DNA of 64,000 bases from Zanthoxylum bungeanum (Eukaryota > Streptophyta > Magnoliopsida > Sapindales > Rutaceae), in assembly GCA_019454045.1 (NCBI GenBank), contig SKCR01041595.1:16908-80907 (forward strand), in the 5' to 3' direction. Positions 23,144 to 35,750 of the stretch are shown one piece after another. The notes under the pieces were generated by a model. That model saw nothing but the letters and a program-made list of their open reading frames with translations. It was not told the DNA's origin and searched no databases. How positions within the stretch are numbered: position 1 is the stretch's first letter; every line of letters starts with the position of its first letter. Position numbers and translations under genes: made by a program.

Positions 23144-25341
23144 CTTAAAGTCAATAGTCTAACTATTCAATTAACGATTTTTGGGTACAGTTCAACTGTT
23201 ACAAGAAAATAACAAAATATTAGTCCAACTAATAAATACATAAAATGATGAAATAATTTGAAAGCGCGTACTGGCAAGTATTTGAACGAAATTGCAAATT
23301 CAATACTAGCCTCCCACTATTTATCGGCGAGCCTCTAACCCTCTGTTGAGTACTCGGGAAACCTAGTTTCCTAGTGGGCTAGGATCCCGTTAAATAACAC
23401 ACAACCTTGACTTTGGCCAACAAGCTGTATGATATTTAACTAGGTAGATCTCTAAGATCAATTGGATCTCATCCAATTCCTAGATCGGGTAGGTGGACCT
23501 CCAAGTCCGAAACATATATATATTGTGTATGCCAATATATCCAATATATTTTCCTAACCTTTTCCTCTGAATCAACTAAGCCTTGGATTTGACTCAACAA
23601 GCTTAATGATTCTAGTTAAGCGGGACCCATTGACTTTGGAAAACTTCGTAATCCATGTCGATGAACAAGAAGTGATCTTGACTTTGGCCAACAAATCACA
23701 ACTTTCCCAAGACATGCGATATGGAACAAAACTTTCATGTTTCAAACACATCCGCGATGGACAAGGGTATTGACTTTGGCCAACAAACCAATGCCAATCT
23801 TGGATCTTGAGAATGAATCACTCAATGGAAGGAAATCGCTTAATATTTGATTGAGGGTTTTTCGCGTAAATTGGCAACCAATTTATTATCTTTGATTAGG
23901 TCTCATCATACACCCTTAAGCATGCATTCTAAAAGCATAATAAGGCGTGATAAATAAAATAATAATGATATGCGGATGGATATCTCACAAATTGTTCCTA
24001 GAACAAATCACTCCATTTCCTCTCCATGGCTAGCACTATTCTAACTTCTACCCAATTACATAATACAATAAAGAAACCTCATTACATTGAGGGGAATTGA
24101 TGAGAAGATAATTACAAAGAGTCAAGAGATAAAGGCTGGACATGCAGGTCCAATTTAATAAATTCTAAATTTATTACAACAATTTCCAAAATTGCCCTCA
24201 CCCTTCTAATATCCATCTGATAGACATTATTCATACAATACATCCATGTATTCACACAAAGCATGTTATTCAAGCAATCTAATCCAATTAATTAATCTTT
24301 GAATTAAGTGATCATTCAATGTTCAAACAACGATTTGATTTGCGCGAGTCCAACTCGTTTAAGAATAAGTACTCAAAGTGTGTATTCTTGAATTATATCG
24401 AACTACAATTTTAAATCCAATTTAATTTGTATTCAATACTAATTCTTATTTAATTCCAAATTAAATAATTACACTTTTAATGTGCCTTTACGACTTAGAT
24501 TCTAAATCTAATCTTAATGGGTCTCAATGCCCAATTAACATCCAATGTCAATTTAATTAAAGTCCAATGGGCTTTTAATTAATTCATAAGGCATGGGCTT
24601 TGGCCAATATGGGTCAAACCCAAATGCCAAGGCCCAATTAAGGAATCACCATATTTGCCATAAAATTAATTTCAGCCCATTAGGCCCAATTAAATTTAAA
24701 AGACCCATTTATTATATTTGGACTTAACGGAATGGTTTTATGCCCAATTTGGATCCAATCCATTTGTCCTAAACCAACTTGGCCCAGCCAAGCCCATTAG
24801 GCCCAAATATAACAATTTTAGCCCAATTCCAAATTAAGCCTAATTAATTAAATTTTAATATTCCAAATATCACAATTTATTTAATTTAAGTGTATAGCCA
24901 TAATTAATTATTTAAATTAACATTTCCAAAACACCAATTTAATTAATTAATCATGCTTTATTAAATTCAATTCATGTCCAACACAATTGAAACAAAATCA
25001 AGTCATTACATGCTCTTGATGCTCACGACAATATGGGATATTATTCATCAATTTTGATTTCAATCAAATTAAATCACAAATCAATATATCCAAGCATTTT
25101 AAACACATCCAATGGTCTAAAAATTAAAATCACCATGAGCTACAAAGGGTCCTCAAATTCGGCCAAGCATATGGAATTAGGGGAAAATTTATCCAATTCA
25201 TTTTCTCAATTCCTAAGATGCACAAATCTAATTTAACATCATCCAAGCTCAACCAAACCATCAATTTGAAAAAATCATGCTCAAATCACAAAAATCCCAA
25301 ATTAAAGTATATTAACCCTAAGTTCATTTCATGCTTAAATA
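23144..25341 (-). other. Element C: long non-coding leader
   Basis: Aligned with the A and B leaders, with the CTTGACTTTGGCCAACAA theme at 23400-23790 and numerous GGCCCAATT blocks at 24510-24860. No gene is seen. Confidence 0.65.
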
Positions 25342-25354
25342 GGCTCTGATACCA
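25342..25354 (-). promoter_or_regulatory. Primer-binding site of C (perfect tRNA-iMet type)
   Basis: The minus strand reads TGGTATCAGAGCC, the exact complement type used by most plant copia elements, one base from the LTR start at 25356. Confidence 0.9.
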
Positions 25355-25355
25355 T

Positions 25356-25367
25356 TGTTGGGTCTCT
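25356..25367 (-). repeat. 12-bp stub of the C 5' LTR at a duplication junction
   Basis: Only TGTTGGGTCTCT of the LTR remains. It runs straight into H integrase sequence (GATAAAGTATTCG) that is also present at about 5740. The join has the character of an illegitimate junction. Confidence 0.8.
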
Positions 25368-26539
25368 GATAAAGTATTCGTAACCTCCTCGGGCTCTTAC
25401 ATTCATCGGTTCGTAAACATCCGAATGTATTAGCTCAAGTGGTTGACTGGCTCTTATACATTTTTCAGTAAGATGTCTATTAGTGATCTTTCCTTCTAGA
25501 AAAGATTTGCATACTGATAAAGTTCCAAACTTTAATTGGATTAAAGCTCCGTTCTTTATCAACCTATCTATTCGGTCAAGGCTAATATGACAAAGTCTAA
25601 AATTCCATAGATATGTGTCATCTTAAGAAATCTTTTGCCGTTTTATTTTAGGTTTTTCAACCTTCAACATTTCACTGTTGAACAATGAATTATGTGTTAA
25701 CGGCCTTAACACATATAAATTATTTTATGTGTTTCCTCGACATATAGTTAATCCATTTCTAGCAATAATAACTAAATTAGTAATATATGAAATAGAAAAA
25801 CCATCATCCAAAAGTTTAGAGACAGAAATCAAACTTCTACGAAAACCAGAAATAAACAGCACATTGTTCAAATGTAAATAACTATTATTTGAAATTTTAA
25901 ACTTGAAACTCCCACTGCTTTTGCTAAAATGGTATCCTCTGTCTCGACCCTCATGGTGTAGTCACCCAGGTCCCTCCATGAGTCAAATAGCTGCAAAGAA
26001 GAACAAACATGGTTAGTGGCTCTTGAATTAACAATCAATGCGGATTTATCATCCTCCACAAATAAAGACTCAATTACAAGTAAATCATATTTACCTATGA
26101 TCTTTTTCTCCTTCAGCTCTGCAAGGTATTTAGGACAGTTCTTTTTCCAATGCCTATCATCGTTGTAATGGAAACATTTTCCTTTGAGCTTGGTACCCTT
26201 GGAGCTTCTCTTGTTCTTCTTCTTGGGCTTTGCTTTAGCCTTCCCAATGCCTTTCTTTTTATTCTTTGCAGATTTGGAAGATTCAGCAATATTTGCCTCT
26301 CCACTGGGCTTACGAGGATCCACCAACATGGACTCGTAATGGGTGAGTTCATTAAGCAGCTGAGTCAAAGTAAAAGTCAACTTGTTCATAACATAGTTGG
26401 TTTTAAAATGCATGAAACTTTTCAAAAGAGGGTCCATGATTATGGTCACTTGGATACGCTCGTTAATATGAACTCCATGAGATTCAGCCGTGTTGAGATA
26501 GATCATCATCCTCAAGACATGCTCTCGGACAGATGTCCA
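25368..26539 (-). pseudogene. H: integrase start, protease and gag C-terminal half (duplicated copy 2)
   Basis: The frame at 25868-26515 (215 aa, minus) reads gag C-terminal sequence with a Lys-rich stretch, a zinc knuckle CFHYNDDRHWKKNC (second Cys replaced by Tyr) and a protease motif NSRATNHVC in place of DSGATNHVC. The frame at 25335-25562 carries the pre-integrase region with HLTEKCIRASQPLELIHSDV. It lacks the AB insertion that splits copy 1. At 26539 the gag frame (SVREHVLRMMIYLN) is cut by the solo LTR and its N-terminal part is found at 28491. Confidence 0.88.
26535..26539. repeat. Left target-site duplication GTCCA of solo LTR
   Basis: GTCCA precedes TGTTGGG at 26540; GTCCC (4/5 match) follows the LTR end at 28491-28495. 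The equivalent site in copy 1 is GTCCT (22286-22290). Confidence 0.75.
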
Positions 26540-28490
26540 TGTTGGGTCTCTAAGATCAATCCCAAGATCATTTAAGCATAAAAGATGTGTGAATACTCAA
26601 CGAAGTTTGCGGAATAACTTACATTGATCGGCTAGGTAGAATGTGTAGACAACAAAAATTTGCCTCATTTGAAGTTGCTCCAAACTCTCCTTTGATTGTA
26701 TATTGAGCTCCAAGCTTGATCTTTTGAATTCCAAACTCAATGGATGTTTCCCTATAACCTTTGTGTATGATTCTTTAAGTGCTAGCTAAGGAAGAAAATT
26801 GCAACAAAATTCTTTCCTTTGTGTTCTTATTGTTCTCGGTAAATGCAAGAAAAATGAGAGAGAGAGTCACAGTGAAGGAGATGAGAAGAGAATAAAATGT
26901 GTTTTCTTAATTTTTGATTTCTAAAAACAAAAATGCCATATACCAAAATCCTCTTATGTAAAGGTCAATCACACATCAATAAAATTGGCTTGTGTAATTT
27001 TCAAGCAACCAAAATTCCCACCAACTTCTATCAACCAAAAGTTGATAAAGTTGACTAGGTGATGTGACTTGTGTGGGCCCCACTTTAATTCAAAATCCGA
27101 GTGGGCCCGCATACACATTTCGGGTTCAGATTCGTTAATTCCGAATTAACGAATTTTCTGTTGCGACTTAATTAAATAAAATTTAATTAACTAATAATGC
27201 CTTGCAAAATTATTACGAAAGTCGCTCGCGAATTAATTCTAAATTAATTCGTTTGCCCGAATTAAAATCCAATTTTAATTCCGTTATGAAATCTAATTTC
27301 ATTTAATATATCGAATATAGTATTTAATCGATTAATTCCAAATTAATCATTCTCCCTCTTCTATTTGAATTTTATCCCAGATAAATTCTCGATGTAATTA
27401 ATCTCAGATTAATTTTCTTTCTCTGATAATTAATCCCAGATTAATTTTGTTCGAGTCATACGTCATCGATGAATCTTCGGGAAGTGACCCATGAGATCCC
27501 TGGATATGTTGGCAGTAAATTCGGTCGTTGGACTATCCGAACACGTGCGTACCCGGTACCACGTTCTTACCGATTTACAAGACATGGTTGGCTTCTAGCA
27601 AAGCACCGTGTCTACCCAATTCTCCAGAAATATTCTTTAAGGAATATATAATCTATAACATGCGTAGTATACGTAGTATTGCGTATTGCGATCCAGTATC
27701 TGATGTCACATGCAAGGCCTGGGGCTGGAATAGTGTCTGCCACGTACGAAGCATATATCGGATCACAAAAAACTAGTCTCTATAATCGGATAATCATGAC
27801 CTTGTCATATTATCCCGATAGTTGCAACATAATAGAGAACCAGTTCTGTATCCCTGCGTGATCATCATCTCCATATGACTGAAGTGATACTTCCATCTTG
27901 ACATCACACCCAATACACTACGATTCTCAATAAACCCAGAAGAGGCATGCATAGAACCTGTTAAAGTCCCGGACAACCAAAAACAAAGCGTATTGATTGT
28001 CGCAAGTATTGGCGATGCAAGTCTCAGGTTAAGACCAAATACATCTACCCTGATGCGGATTCCCATAGACACATAGTCATACTACCAATGGGATTCTGCG
28101 GGGTCTATCTAGAGCGAAACTGTTTCCTTACCATCGGCAAACACAACCTGCTATCACACTTGCATAAGTATTCAATACTTAAATATATGAGAACTATGTT
28201 ATTACGTTTCCATAACACACACAAATGCAATACTAGTTTATTTCGCATTATCGATGTCCAGTCTCGATAATACTACGACTAGGGATATTTAATGATTAAA
28301 CCTTAATGGATTGATATTGTCTCATATCTTATAATCCGGAACTAATCATAAGGACTTTTATCATTTATATATTCAAGTAATCTAATTACAAAATGATAAA
28401 ATAGCAATTTCCATTGTCACATAGTTAATTTGTACAAAAACCACAATGTATTTTACAAATAGTGACGCTATAGGTCATAATTGTCCAACA
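26540..28490 (-). repeat. Solo LTR of the C/AB family inside H gag (1951 bp)
   Basis: Ends are TGTTGGGTCTC and ATTGTCCAACA with GTCCA/GTCCC flanks. It is a subfamily relative of LTR a/b/c. It interrupts the H gag frame exactly: KEGT before and SVREHV after. No internal sequence is present, so LTR-LTR recombination removed it. A repeated TAATC(C/T)CAGATTAATT block lies at about 27390-27450. Confidence 0.88.
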
Positions 28491-28790
28491 GTCCCCTCCT
28501 TCATCCTTGCGGTCATCGCTGAGACCATAACCTCATGACGTTGCTGCTCTGAAGGCTGTCCGAACATGCCTTGCAATGTCTCCATCATCAAAGATGATGT
28601 AGCCATTGGCTCATGCTTTGCAGCAAGAACCTCGGACATCCCTACTAGCAAGTAGCAGCGGGCTTTCTCATTGTTCGCGACCCATTTTTTATAGGTATCG
28701 CGCACAGCTTAACTATAATTTCTGGTTGGCTCGGGTGGATATTCCTCTGTCATGACAAACTTAAGTCTTCACAGACCAAGATGGTGTTCA
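28491..28790 (-). pseudogene. H: gag N-terminal half
   Basis: The minus strand reads TEEYPPEPTRNYS, then a continuous frame (28475-28705) with DTYKKWVANNEKARCYLLVG, MSEVLAAKHEPM and MTARMKEGT, a copia UBN2 gag. A stop follows NYS. The frame continues at 26539 after removal of the solo LTR. Confidence 0.85.
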
Positions 28791-29180
28791 TGTTACTTTT
28801 CCATTTTACATAATTTTCTCCCGTTAGTTTGTCATTTGAGAGAATTTAAATTATTGGAGAAACCTTGGCTGAAAAAAAAACGTGCATTTTAATATTTATC
28901 CATCGTATATTAAAATCTTCAAAATATTTAGACATAAAATTAAACATGATGCATGTGCCATGTATAATGAATTAGAAACATAAAGAATTACTATGCCACG
29001 ATAATCTATCATCCCACAAATTAATATCGTCGTAGGGTAGGTCAAGTATTTGCATGATAGATCGAGACAATCTCAATTGATTAGTATATCCAGGAATAAC
29101 TCTTATTCCTATATTAACCAACCATCGTTTGATTTGATCAAGAAATTTCAATTAATATTTAATCATTCATTTGTGAGTAT
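28791..29180 (-). other. H leader, gag-proximal part
   Basis: AT-rich, no gene seen. The short block GTCGTAGGGTAGGTCAA at 29029-29045 recurs at about 30546. The last five bases, AGTAT (29176-29180), are the target-site duplication of the next solo LTR. Confidence 0.55.
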
Positions 29181-30508
29181 TGTTGGGGTTTTGGGCAAAA
29201 TGCCCGGGTTATGCAGTAGAATGCGGGAAAATCAAATTTTCCCATTTCTTTAATTTTTCTCGAGTAAGTAAAATAAACTTATTTATTTTAATCACTCAAT
29301 ACTCAAAAACAGAAATTTTTAACCCAGAAATCATAATTTCAGTAAATTACCATACAACCCTAAAACTTTCCATTTTAATCATTTTAGTCCTAAGTTATTC
29401 AAAACAAGCTTAGGTGATTTCCAATCACAACCAAATGATTTGTACATAAAATATACATGAAAAATAGAATTCTGAAAACTTTTCTAGATTTTTCAGTGAT
29501 TACGGAAATGCCCCTAAACTTTACATTTTGATCATTTTAGTTCTAATTTGTTCAAAACAAGCTTAGATGATTTCCAATCACAACCAAAATGATTTGTACA
29601 TCAAATATACATTAAAACACAAATTGAAATTCAAGAAAATATTTTTTCAAATTGCCGAGAGGTCCCTTAATTTTTCAGGATTTGCAATTTGGTTCTTTTT
29701 TGTTCAAAACATGTCAAGATCAAATCCAATCATATATACATCAAATTACAACAAATATATGAAAAGCCCCAAATTTGGAAAGGGTTATAAACCCTAATTT
29801 TATAATTTCCACAAATTGACAAATTACACCGAATTAAACAAATTCAATACTTTAACTCAATCCTTACCACACCAAAACAAGTCTCACCACCATGAAACAA
29901 CTCAAGAATAATTCTAGGTTATTTATGAGTGGTTAAGCAACTCTAGAATGGCAACCAAAATAGAGCTTTTCGTCTTGAAGATGATCCATGGCCGAATTTG
30001 GAGGAGGACAAAAGGTGGACAACCGTGAGCTGTGACAGTGGGCAGAAACCAGATTTTTGTTCATCTTCGCGTCGCTCAACCGATCGATGTGAGTATTCCG
30101 CGACTTCCTCGTTGTATTCGCACATGTATTTTATGCTTTGTATTCGATCCTTGGGACCGTAAAACTCCAACATACTGGTCTCAGCGGATTTTACTAACTG
30201 ACCCGTGTTAGTAAATCTTGACCAGGAACTTTATTTGATAATATACTTCTAGTAGTGTCACTTCCCAATATCAATTACAAACTACTTTGTAACCACGCAC
30301 TACAAAATAAATTATCAGGTCTTTGTCTAATATACATATATCACTTAATCATATTTAGTTTCAATCAAATCATAATTAGATCAAATATGTATATAAAAGC
30401 AAGAAGTACTATCATAAATAATTAATATTACGGAAAAAAGAATTGTTTGTATTCATGAATCGGACATGAATAAGATCCGGATTGGCACGCCGAGTACCAA
30501 CCCTAACA
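29181..30508 (-). repeat. Solo LTR E2 (E1 family, 1328 bp)
   Basis: Plus-strand ends are TGTTGGGGTTTTGGGC and CGAGTACCAACCCTAACA, with a perfect 5-bp duplication AGTAT at 29176-29180 and 30509-30513. It matches the two ends of the E1 LTR in inverted orientation but lacks about 1.4 kb of its middle, holding instead about 225 bp (29950-30175) not found in E1. It is inserted in the leader of H. Confidence 0.9.
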
Positions 30509-31889
30509 AGTATAACCTATTATTTCAGAACCCTTAGACTTAACTAGTGAAATGTTGTCGTAGGGTAGGTCAATTCAACAGATACCTAGAATTCTTATCC
30601 TCTCGAAATCCAAACTCGATATTAACCAAAAACGGACATCATCCGTAAGGGGACGAAAACAAAGATGTCTCGAGGCGCCTTTTGAATCTCATATTTTCGG
30701 ATTAACAGCGGAGATCGCATGATATATTGTTGTATATCCCTCTCCCACTCACTATTTTAAAATTGAAGGTTTCTACTTAAAATATCTAATATTTTAATTC
30801 ACTAGTGCTTATAAGTTTATGTGCGGCTAAAACATAACTAGACTTTACACTAGTGTAATATTAGTGATATATCCAATTTTAACTCTTAAAATTTTATTCA
30901 CTAATTCTTATTAGTCTCAACTAATATTTTACTTAATTAAACTAATTTAATTAAGTTTATTTTAGTGACCTAATTAATTTTAACTCTTAAAATATTAGCT
31001 CATTAACAAGTTTCAAATTAGAAATCCAAATAACAAACAAAGCTTTTAATTAAACTATTTAATTAATATAAGCGTCTTATAAATTTCAATGGTACGTGAA
31101 ATTGTGTCCCCAGTGCAGACCACACTATCGTTCTTTGGAATCTGCTATGGAATTTACATCCAAGTTTTCATCCGATATACCAAGAGAAATTATAATGCAC
31201 TTATAAAGCCCATATTTATATTAAATTCGATTTCCAATTTTAAACCATTGAAATAATTAATCTTATTAATTTGTTTTCATGCATATCATATTCTAATTTA
31301 AACTTTTTAAATTTCATAAAATCAAATTTTATGACTAGAATATTCATGCATCTATTACATGTTATGGCATTTGAAAATACAAGAGTAGACACCCTAAACT
31401 ATATGACATATTATTCAAACATTTCGATATAAACATACATATAACATAAAAATAAAATTATATTGACCGGGTTCTTATTTTTCCTATACTAATCTAATCA
31501 GTATAAAAATTTACCAAGGCATCCATTGGTCTTCAAATCTTGCTCCATGGAATGGTTTTAAGTCATTGGCGGCATCGGCTCCTCAATTATAAAAAATTGA
31601 CACAACTCAATTATTTCATAAAACTTTTTTACAACACTTTGTAAAAAAAAAATTTCCTTCTGGTCTTACATTCCCCAAACACAAAATAACATAAAATATA
31701 ATAGTCGGAAAAATTTACAACAAATACAATACATTCATCACATAAACTTAAACATAAACATTCATCACATGAACAATAAGATTTATGCCTACTCATCACA
31801 ACATGCAAAAATATTTATATCACATATAAAAATTAAAAAAAAAACACTTTTTAATAAAATAAGAAGGGTTAAGAACACTTTTCAACCTC
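30509..31889 (-). other. H leader, LTR-proximal part
   Basis: AT-rich, non-coding sequence between the E2 duplication and the H primer site. No frame resembles a protein. Confidence 0.5.
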
Positions 31890-31902
31890 GCTCTAAATGC
31901 CA
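31890..31902 (-). promoter_or_regulatory. Probable primer-binding site of H
   Basis: The minus strand reads TGGCATTTAGAGC, a decayed TGGTATCAGAGC, two bases inside the LTR end (CCTACA|AT). Position and spacing agree with the other copia elements here. Confidence 0.55.
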
Positions 31903-31904
31903 AT

Positions 31905-33685
31905 TGTAGGAAATAATTTTCCGCTCAGTGGAAGCGTGTTAGGCACCGGGATCAACTTTGAAATTTTTTTCTACCATTTCCCTTTATTAGCCAAAACTGT
32001 CCAACCCCTTTGGATATATTTTGTTTCTATTTTTAATGATTTTTCCAGCCCCCGAACAGCCATGGAACAAAAACCAAATACTGGACTGTTTTGCACACAT
32101 TATGCGCGCACATCACATATAAAAACAGCTCATGTTTTCCGTGAATGAGGGCAACAATTCAAGTTTAATTCTTTTTACCAAAACAGCCCCTACAACACCC
32201 TTATATCACCCCTTAGTATCCCGAAAGAGATGCATCGAAAAACTACATAAAACACTCCCCAAATGCGAGTAACAAGAGGCGGCAGTGAGCCATAGAAAGA
32301 AGAAAAAAATAAATAAACATTTTCAATTTGATCTCCAATGAGTCTTCCGTGCGATGACTCACAACCAACAAAAACAATGGTGAATTTAACTCACAAAATA
32401 AATCTCTAAAACTTTAGAGATCAAGATTATCACACACTAACTTTTTTTCCCTTTTATTCTTATTCATTTTCTTTCAACTCGTGAGCGAAAAATAAGAATA
32501 AGGGTGGCTAGGGTTTTTCCAAGTGAACATTTATGAAAAGAAAAATATATTTTTTCTTTTTATACTTAGGGTTTTGTTGTCCAAAACTAAACAAAACCCT
32601 AACCCTTTTTTACTCCAAAAAATGCGGCCAGCCTTGATATTTTGTAACATCCAATTTTTTTTAATGACTTAATAAAGACATTAAACATGTTGCCATAAAA
32701 GAAAATATAGCTACCAATTTTAAATAATAAGTTTCTAAAATCAAACTTTTAAACTTATTAATTCAAAATAAATATATTAAATTAGATAACATAATTTAAT
32801 ATATACAAAATCTTAATTATTTAAATGATTATCTTATAATCATTTATAAAATAAAACTTTAAATATAATATAAGGTTACATGTGTGACAAATATATTATT
32901 AATCACATTAATAATAATATATGTGAGTATATAATTGGACTATCCAATTATATTTAATTTGCTACAGTGTATCGAGCTAGCACAGAGACCAAATGGACTT
33001 ACAGTTTCGAGCTCCAATAATCCCGAAATATTAATTAAACTCTTTAATTAAATATTATGAATTATTAACTTCAGATTATTCCACTAAAAATCCGAAGCTA
33101 CACTCTCGTTGTCGTAGATAAATTATATTAGTCGAACTACATCGGTGTCCATTGATATAGCTATTACATACGGATTGGTCCTTCACGAGTATCTCATAAT
33201 TAGAGTCGGGCCAAAATTTTCGTTATAACCCTCTAATTATTTTTACCTTAAGTACCATTAAATCTCTAATGAACGATTTATTTATAACCATTATGAATAT
33301 TAATCTTTCTATTCGTAATAGAAAGACTTGAGCGCTCTATTCATTCAAGTACTGAATCAACCCTTAAGGAATTTACTCTTCTACTTCTCGCAAGAAAGAG
33401 TGAACTACATATCTATGTAAAACGTCCCTAGATACACAACAAATCATGTCCCCAAAATACGTATCTATTGGACTATTTTAGATTACTAGCTTCAGACTTA
33501 AATTCTCTTGTGTATGACACTCATATACTAAGTCTGAAGGCACATAAGTAATCAAGGGTAAACAAGATAATTTACAATATGCGATTTAAATCAAAACAAT
33601 TGATAATGAATAATTACATCTTTTATTTTATAACAAATAATTCCGTTTACATATTACATGAAGTTCTATGGCATATATCCCAACA
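31905..33685 (-). repeat. Probable 5' LTR of H
   Basis: Plus-strand start TGTAGGAAATAATTTTCC follows the primer site. The end is inferred as GCATATATCCCAACA at 33685, because its complement TGTTGGGATATATGC is a common copia LTR start. A minus-strand TATAAAAAG at 32556-32564 could be the promoter. No second H LTR is in the window, and the flank after 33685 (AAAAA) cannot be matched, so the outer boundary is tentative. Confidence 0.5.
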
Positions 33686-35071
33686 AAAAATATCCAAAAA
33701 TACGCGTAATTGGCCATTTCGAATTACGCGATTACCAAAGCTTTGGAAGGCCACTTCAAAACATTCCGACTTATATTCTTCAACACTCAAGCTCGTATTC
33801 TCCAACAATGACTCATTCTGATACCCAAATTTCAATTCGAAAGCCTTCCAAAACTGTTTCGAAAGCTTGGGATATTACATTTAATAACACTGGATTGGCT
33901 ATGTGTATGTCTGTCAAGATGATAGAGTTTATAAAGAAGTATTTGGTTGGTTCAAAATTGTTAATATATTATTTGTTCTTTTTTTGACAGAGTTTGTACC
34001 GGATAGATTTGCGTGGCTATTAAAGTTCTTTCCGTTGCTGCCGAATGTATCAAATTTTATTTATGAAAATAACTTTTGTGTTGAAGGTACTTTAGTTCAA
34101 TGTTGGATTGTTCTTAATGATTATTTAAAGATTTTTGTGTTTGTGTTAGAGTTAGTGAATTTAAATTATTCAATGATGAATGTGTACATGTAAAGAGCTT
34201 TAGTTCATTGATATATATTTTGTTGAAGGATGAATTTGATTTACAATTTCTATTTTAGATAATTATAGAAATTTTTATTATTAATAATTTATATATTTTT
34301 TCAAGGATAATTTTTCATGATAGATATATATTGTCACATATCGTGACAGAATATAATATCACGTGAAAGAAATATATAGTCATATATTGTGACAGAATTT
34401 AATATAATATGACAGAATCATATGGTCACATATCATGATAGAATTTTCCCACCAAATTTTTTAAAAATAAATCAAAGTTCCCGTTAAAAAAATTTGAATT
34501 TTTCCGTCAAATTTTTTTAAAAAAATGGCGCCAAAAACATATAGTGATGAACTGTTCCCGTCAAAAATCTTATGACAGGTTCATGACAGGTAAAACATAT
34601 CACATTTTGTGACTGTTTTTTTGTTTGTCACATGATATGACTATACCATATGCAATGATATCGATAGACGTAATATATCTACAGTAATGAGAATTCAACT
34701 TTGGATTTTTATTTGAATAAACTCAAGTTAATTGTACGGAAAATATTGAATTATTGATTAAAGAGTTTAATAATTAATTCTTATGTTATTGGAGCTCAGA
34801 TTGGTAAATTCATTTGGTCTCATGATTAGCTCGTAATCACAATAAGAAATAATTGGATAGTCCAATTAAATGTTGTATAATTTATTAATAAATAAGTTTA
34901 TTCAAATTTAGTAAATAATAATTTAGAATTATTATATACATTGATCAAAAGTAAAACATTAAATCCTAATTCGATTAGGAAATTTTTTTATATTTCCTAA
35001 TTTGGTTAAGAAATGATTTTTCTAATATAATTAGGAAAACTTTCTTGTAAATTCTAATTCGATTAGGAAAT

Positions 35072-35235
35072 CATTTTTTTTTTATAAAGTAAGTATATTA
35101 ACAGAAAGAAAAAAAAACAAAATACAGGGACATGCCCCAAAAAGAATAAACTATGGAGGACATGCCCTCCAAGCTAAATAACTAAAGCCAAATAGGCTAA
35201 TAACAAACAAATAAAGGAAACTCAAAAAATATCAT
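35072..35235 (-). mobile_element. Possible 5'-truncated LINE 3' tail
   Basis: On the minus strand a block with GGGGCATGTCCCTGTATTTTG and TTAATATACTTACTTTAT ends in an A tract (plus-strand T run at 35072-35082), resembling plant L1-type 3' ends. No coding part and no clear target-site duplication were found. Confidence 0.3.
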
Positions 35236-35704
35236 CAAAGAAGTCATTTTCCTAATTTGATTAGAAAATCATATATCAATTATAGTTGACTCTATATACC
35301 CATTTATTGCCTACAACTTTTAGATGATAAGAACTAGGAACAAGAGACAAGGTTTTATTAGCTCAATGGCTGTGAATTAAATTAAGGGAAATATTAATTA
35401 AGAATCTATTTTAGGAAAAATTTCATAGGAAAAATGAAAAAGTAATTAATTTTTTGATAATTTTTTACATTTTCGATAAAAATGATGTGAAATTTTTTCT
35501 AAAATAAATACTTAACGAATACCCAGGACACTCGTTAACATGACCCTTAAATTAATAAGTGTAAAATCTGAACTGGAGCACGACTGTCGTAGGTTAGTCT
35601 ATGATGTTTCTATATATACCTAAACAGTTTACTTATAAAAAAAAATTATTGTCTTTTATTTATATAAATTTATTCTTTTTACTTGTTCACACAATGTTTT
35701 AAAA

Positions 35705-35708
<4 letters not shown>

Positions 35709-35748
<40 letters not shown>
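35709..35748. repeat. (TA)n microsatellite
   Basis: About twenty uninterrupted TA units. Confidence 0.95.

Positions 35749-35750
<2 letters not shown>

Larger units (their letters stand above)
4569..33685 (-). mobile_element. Host copia element H, interrupted by nested insertions
   Basis: Minus-strand pieces fit together as one copia polyprotein read right to left: 5' LTR (31905-33685), primer site, leader, gag (28491-28790, then 25368-26539 or 21722-22290), protease, integrase (5300-5790) and the start of reverse transcriptase (4569-4960). Target-site duplications show that AB, C and E2 inserted into it; E1 interrupts the reverse transcriptase. The rest of RT, RNase H and the 3' LTR must lie left of the window. 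Frames across the insertion points join correctly, for example gag KEGT at 28491 continues as SVREHV at 26539. Confidence 0.8.

Noticed and set aside
33903..34193. 96-codon plus-strand frame with hydrophobic residues and a TTTTTTTGACAG acceptor-like site
   Set aside because: No homology recognised, no supporting neighbouring exon, and AT-rich composition makes such hydrophobic frames common.
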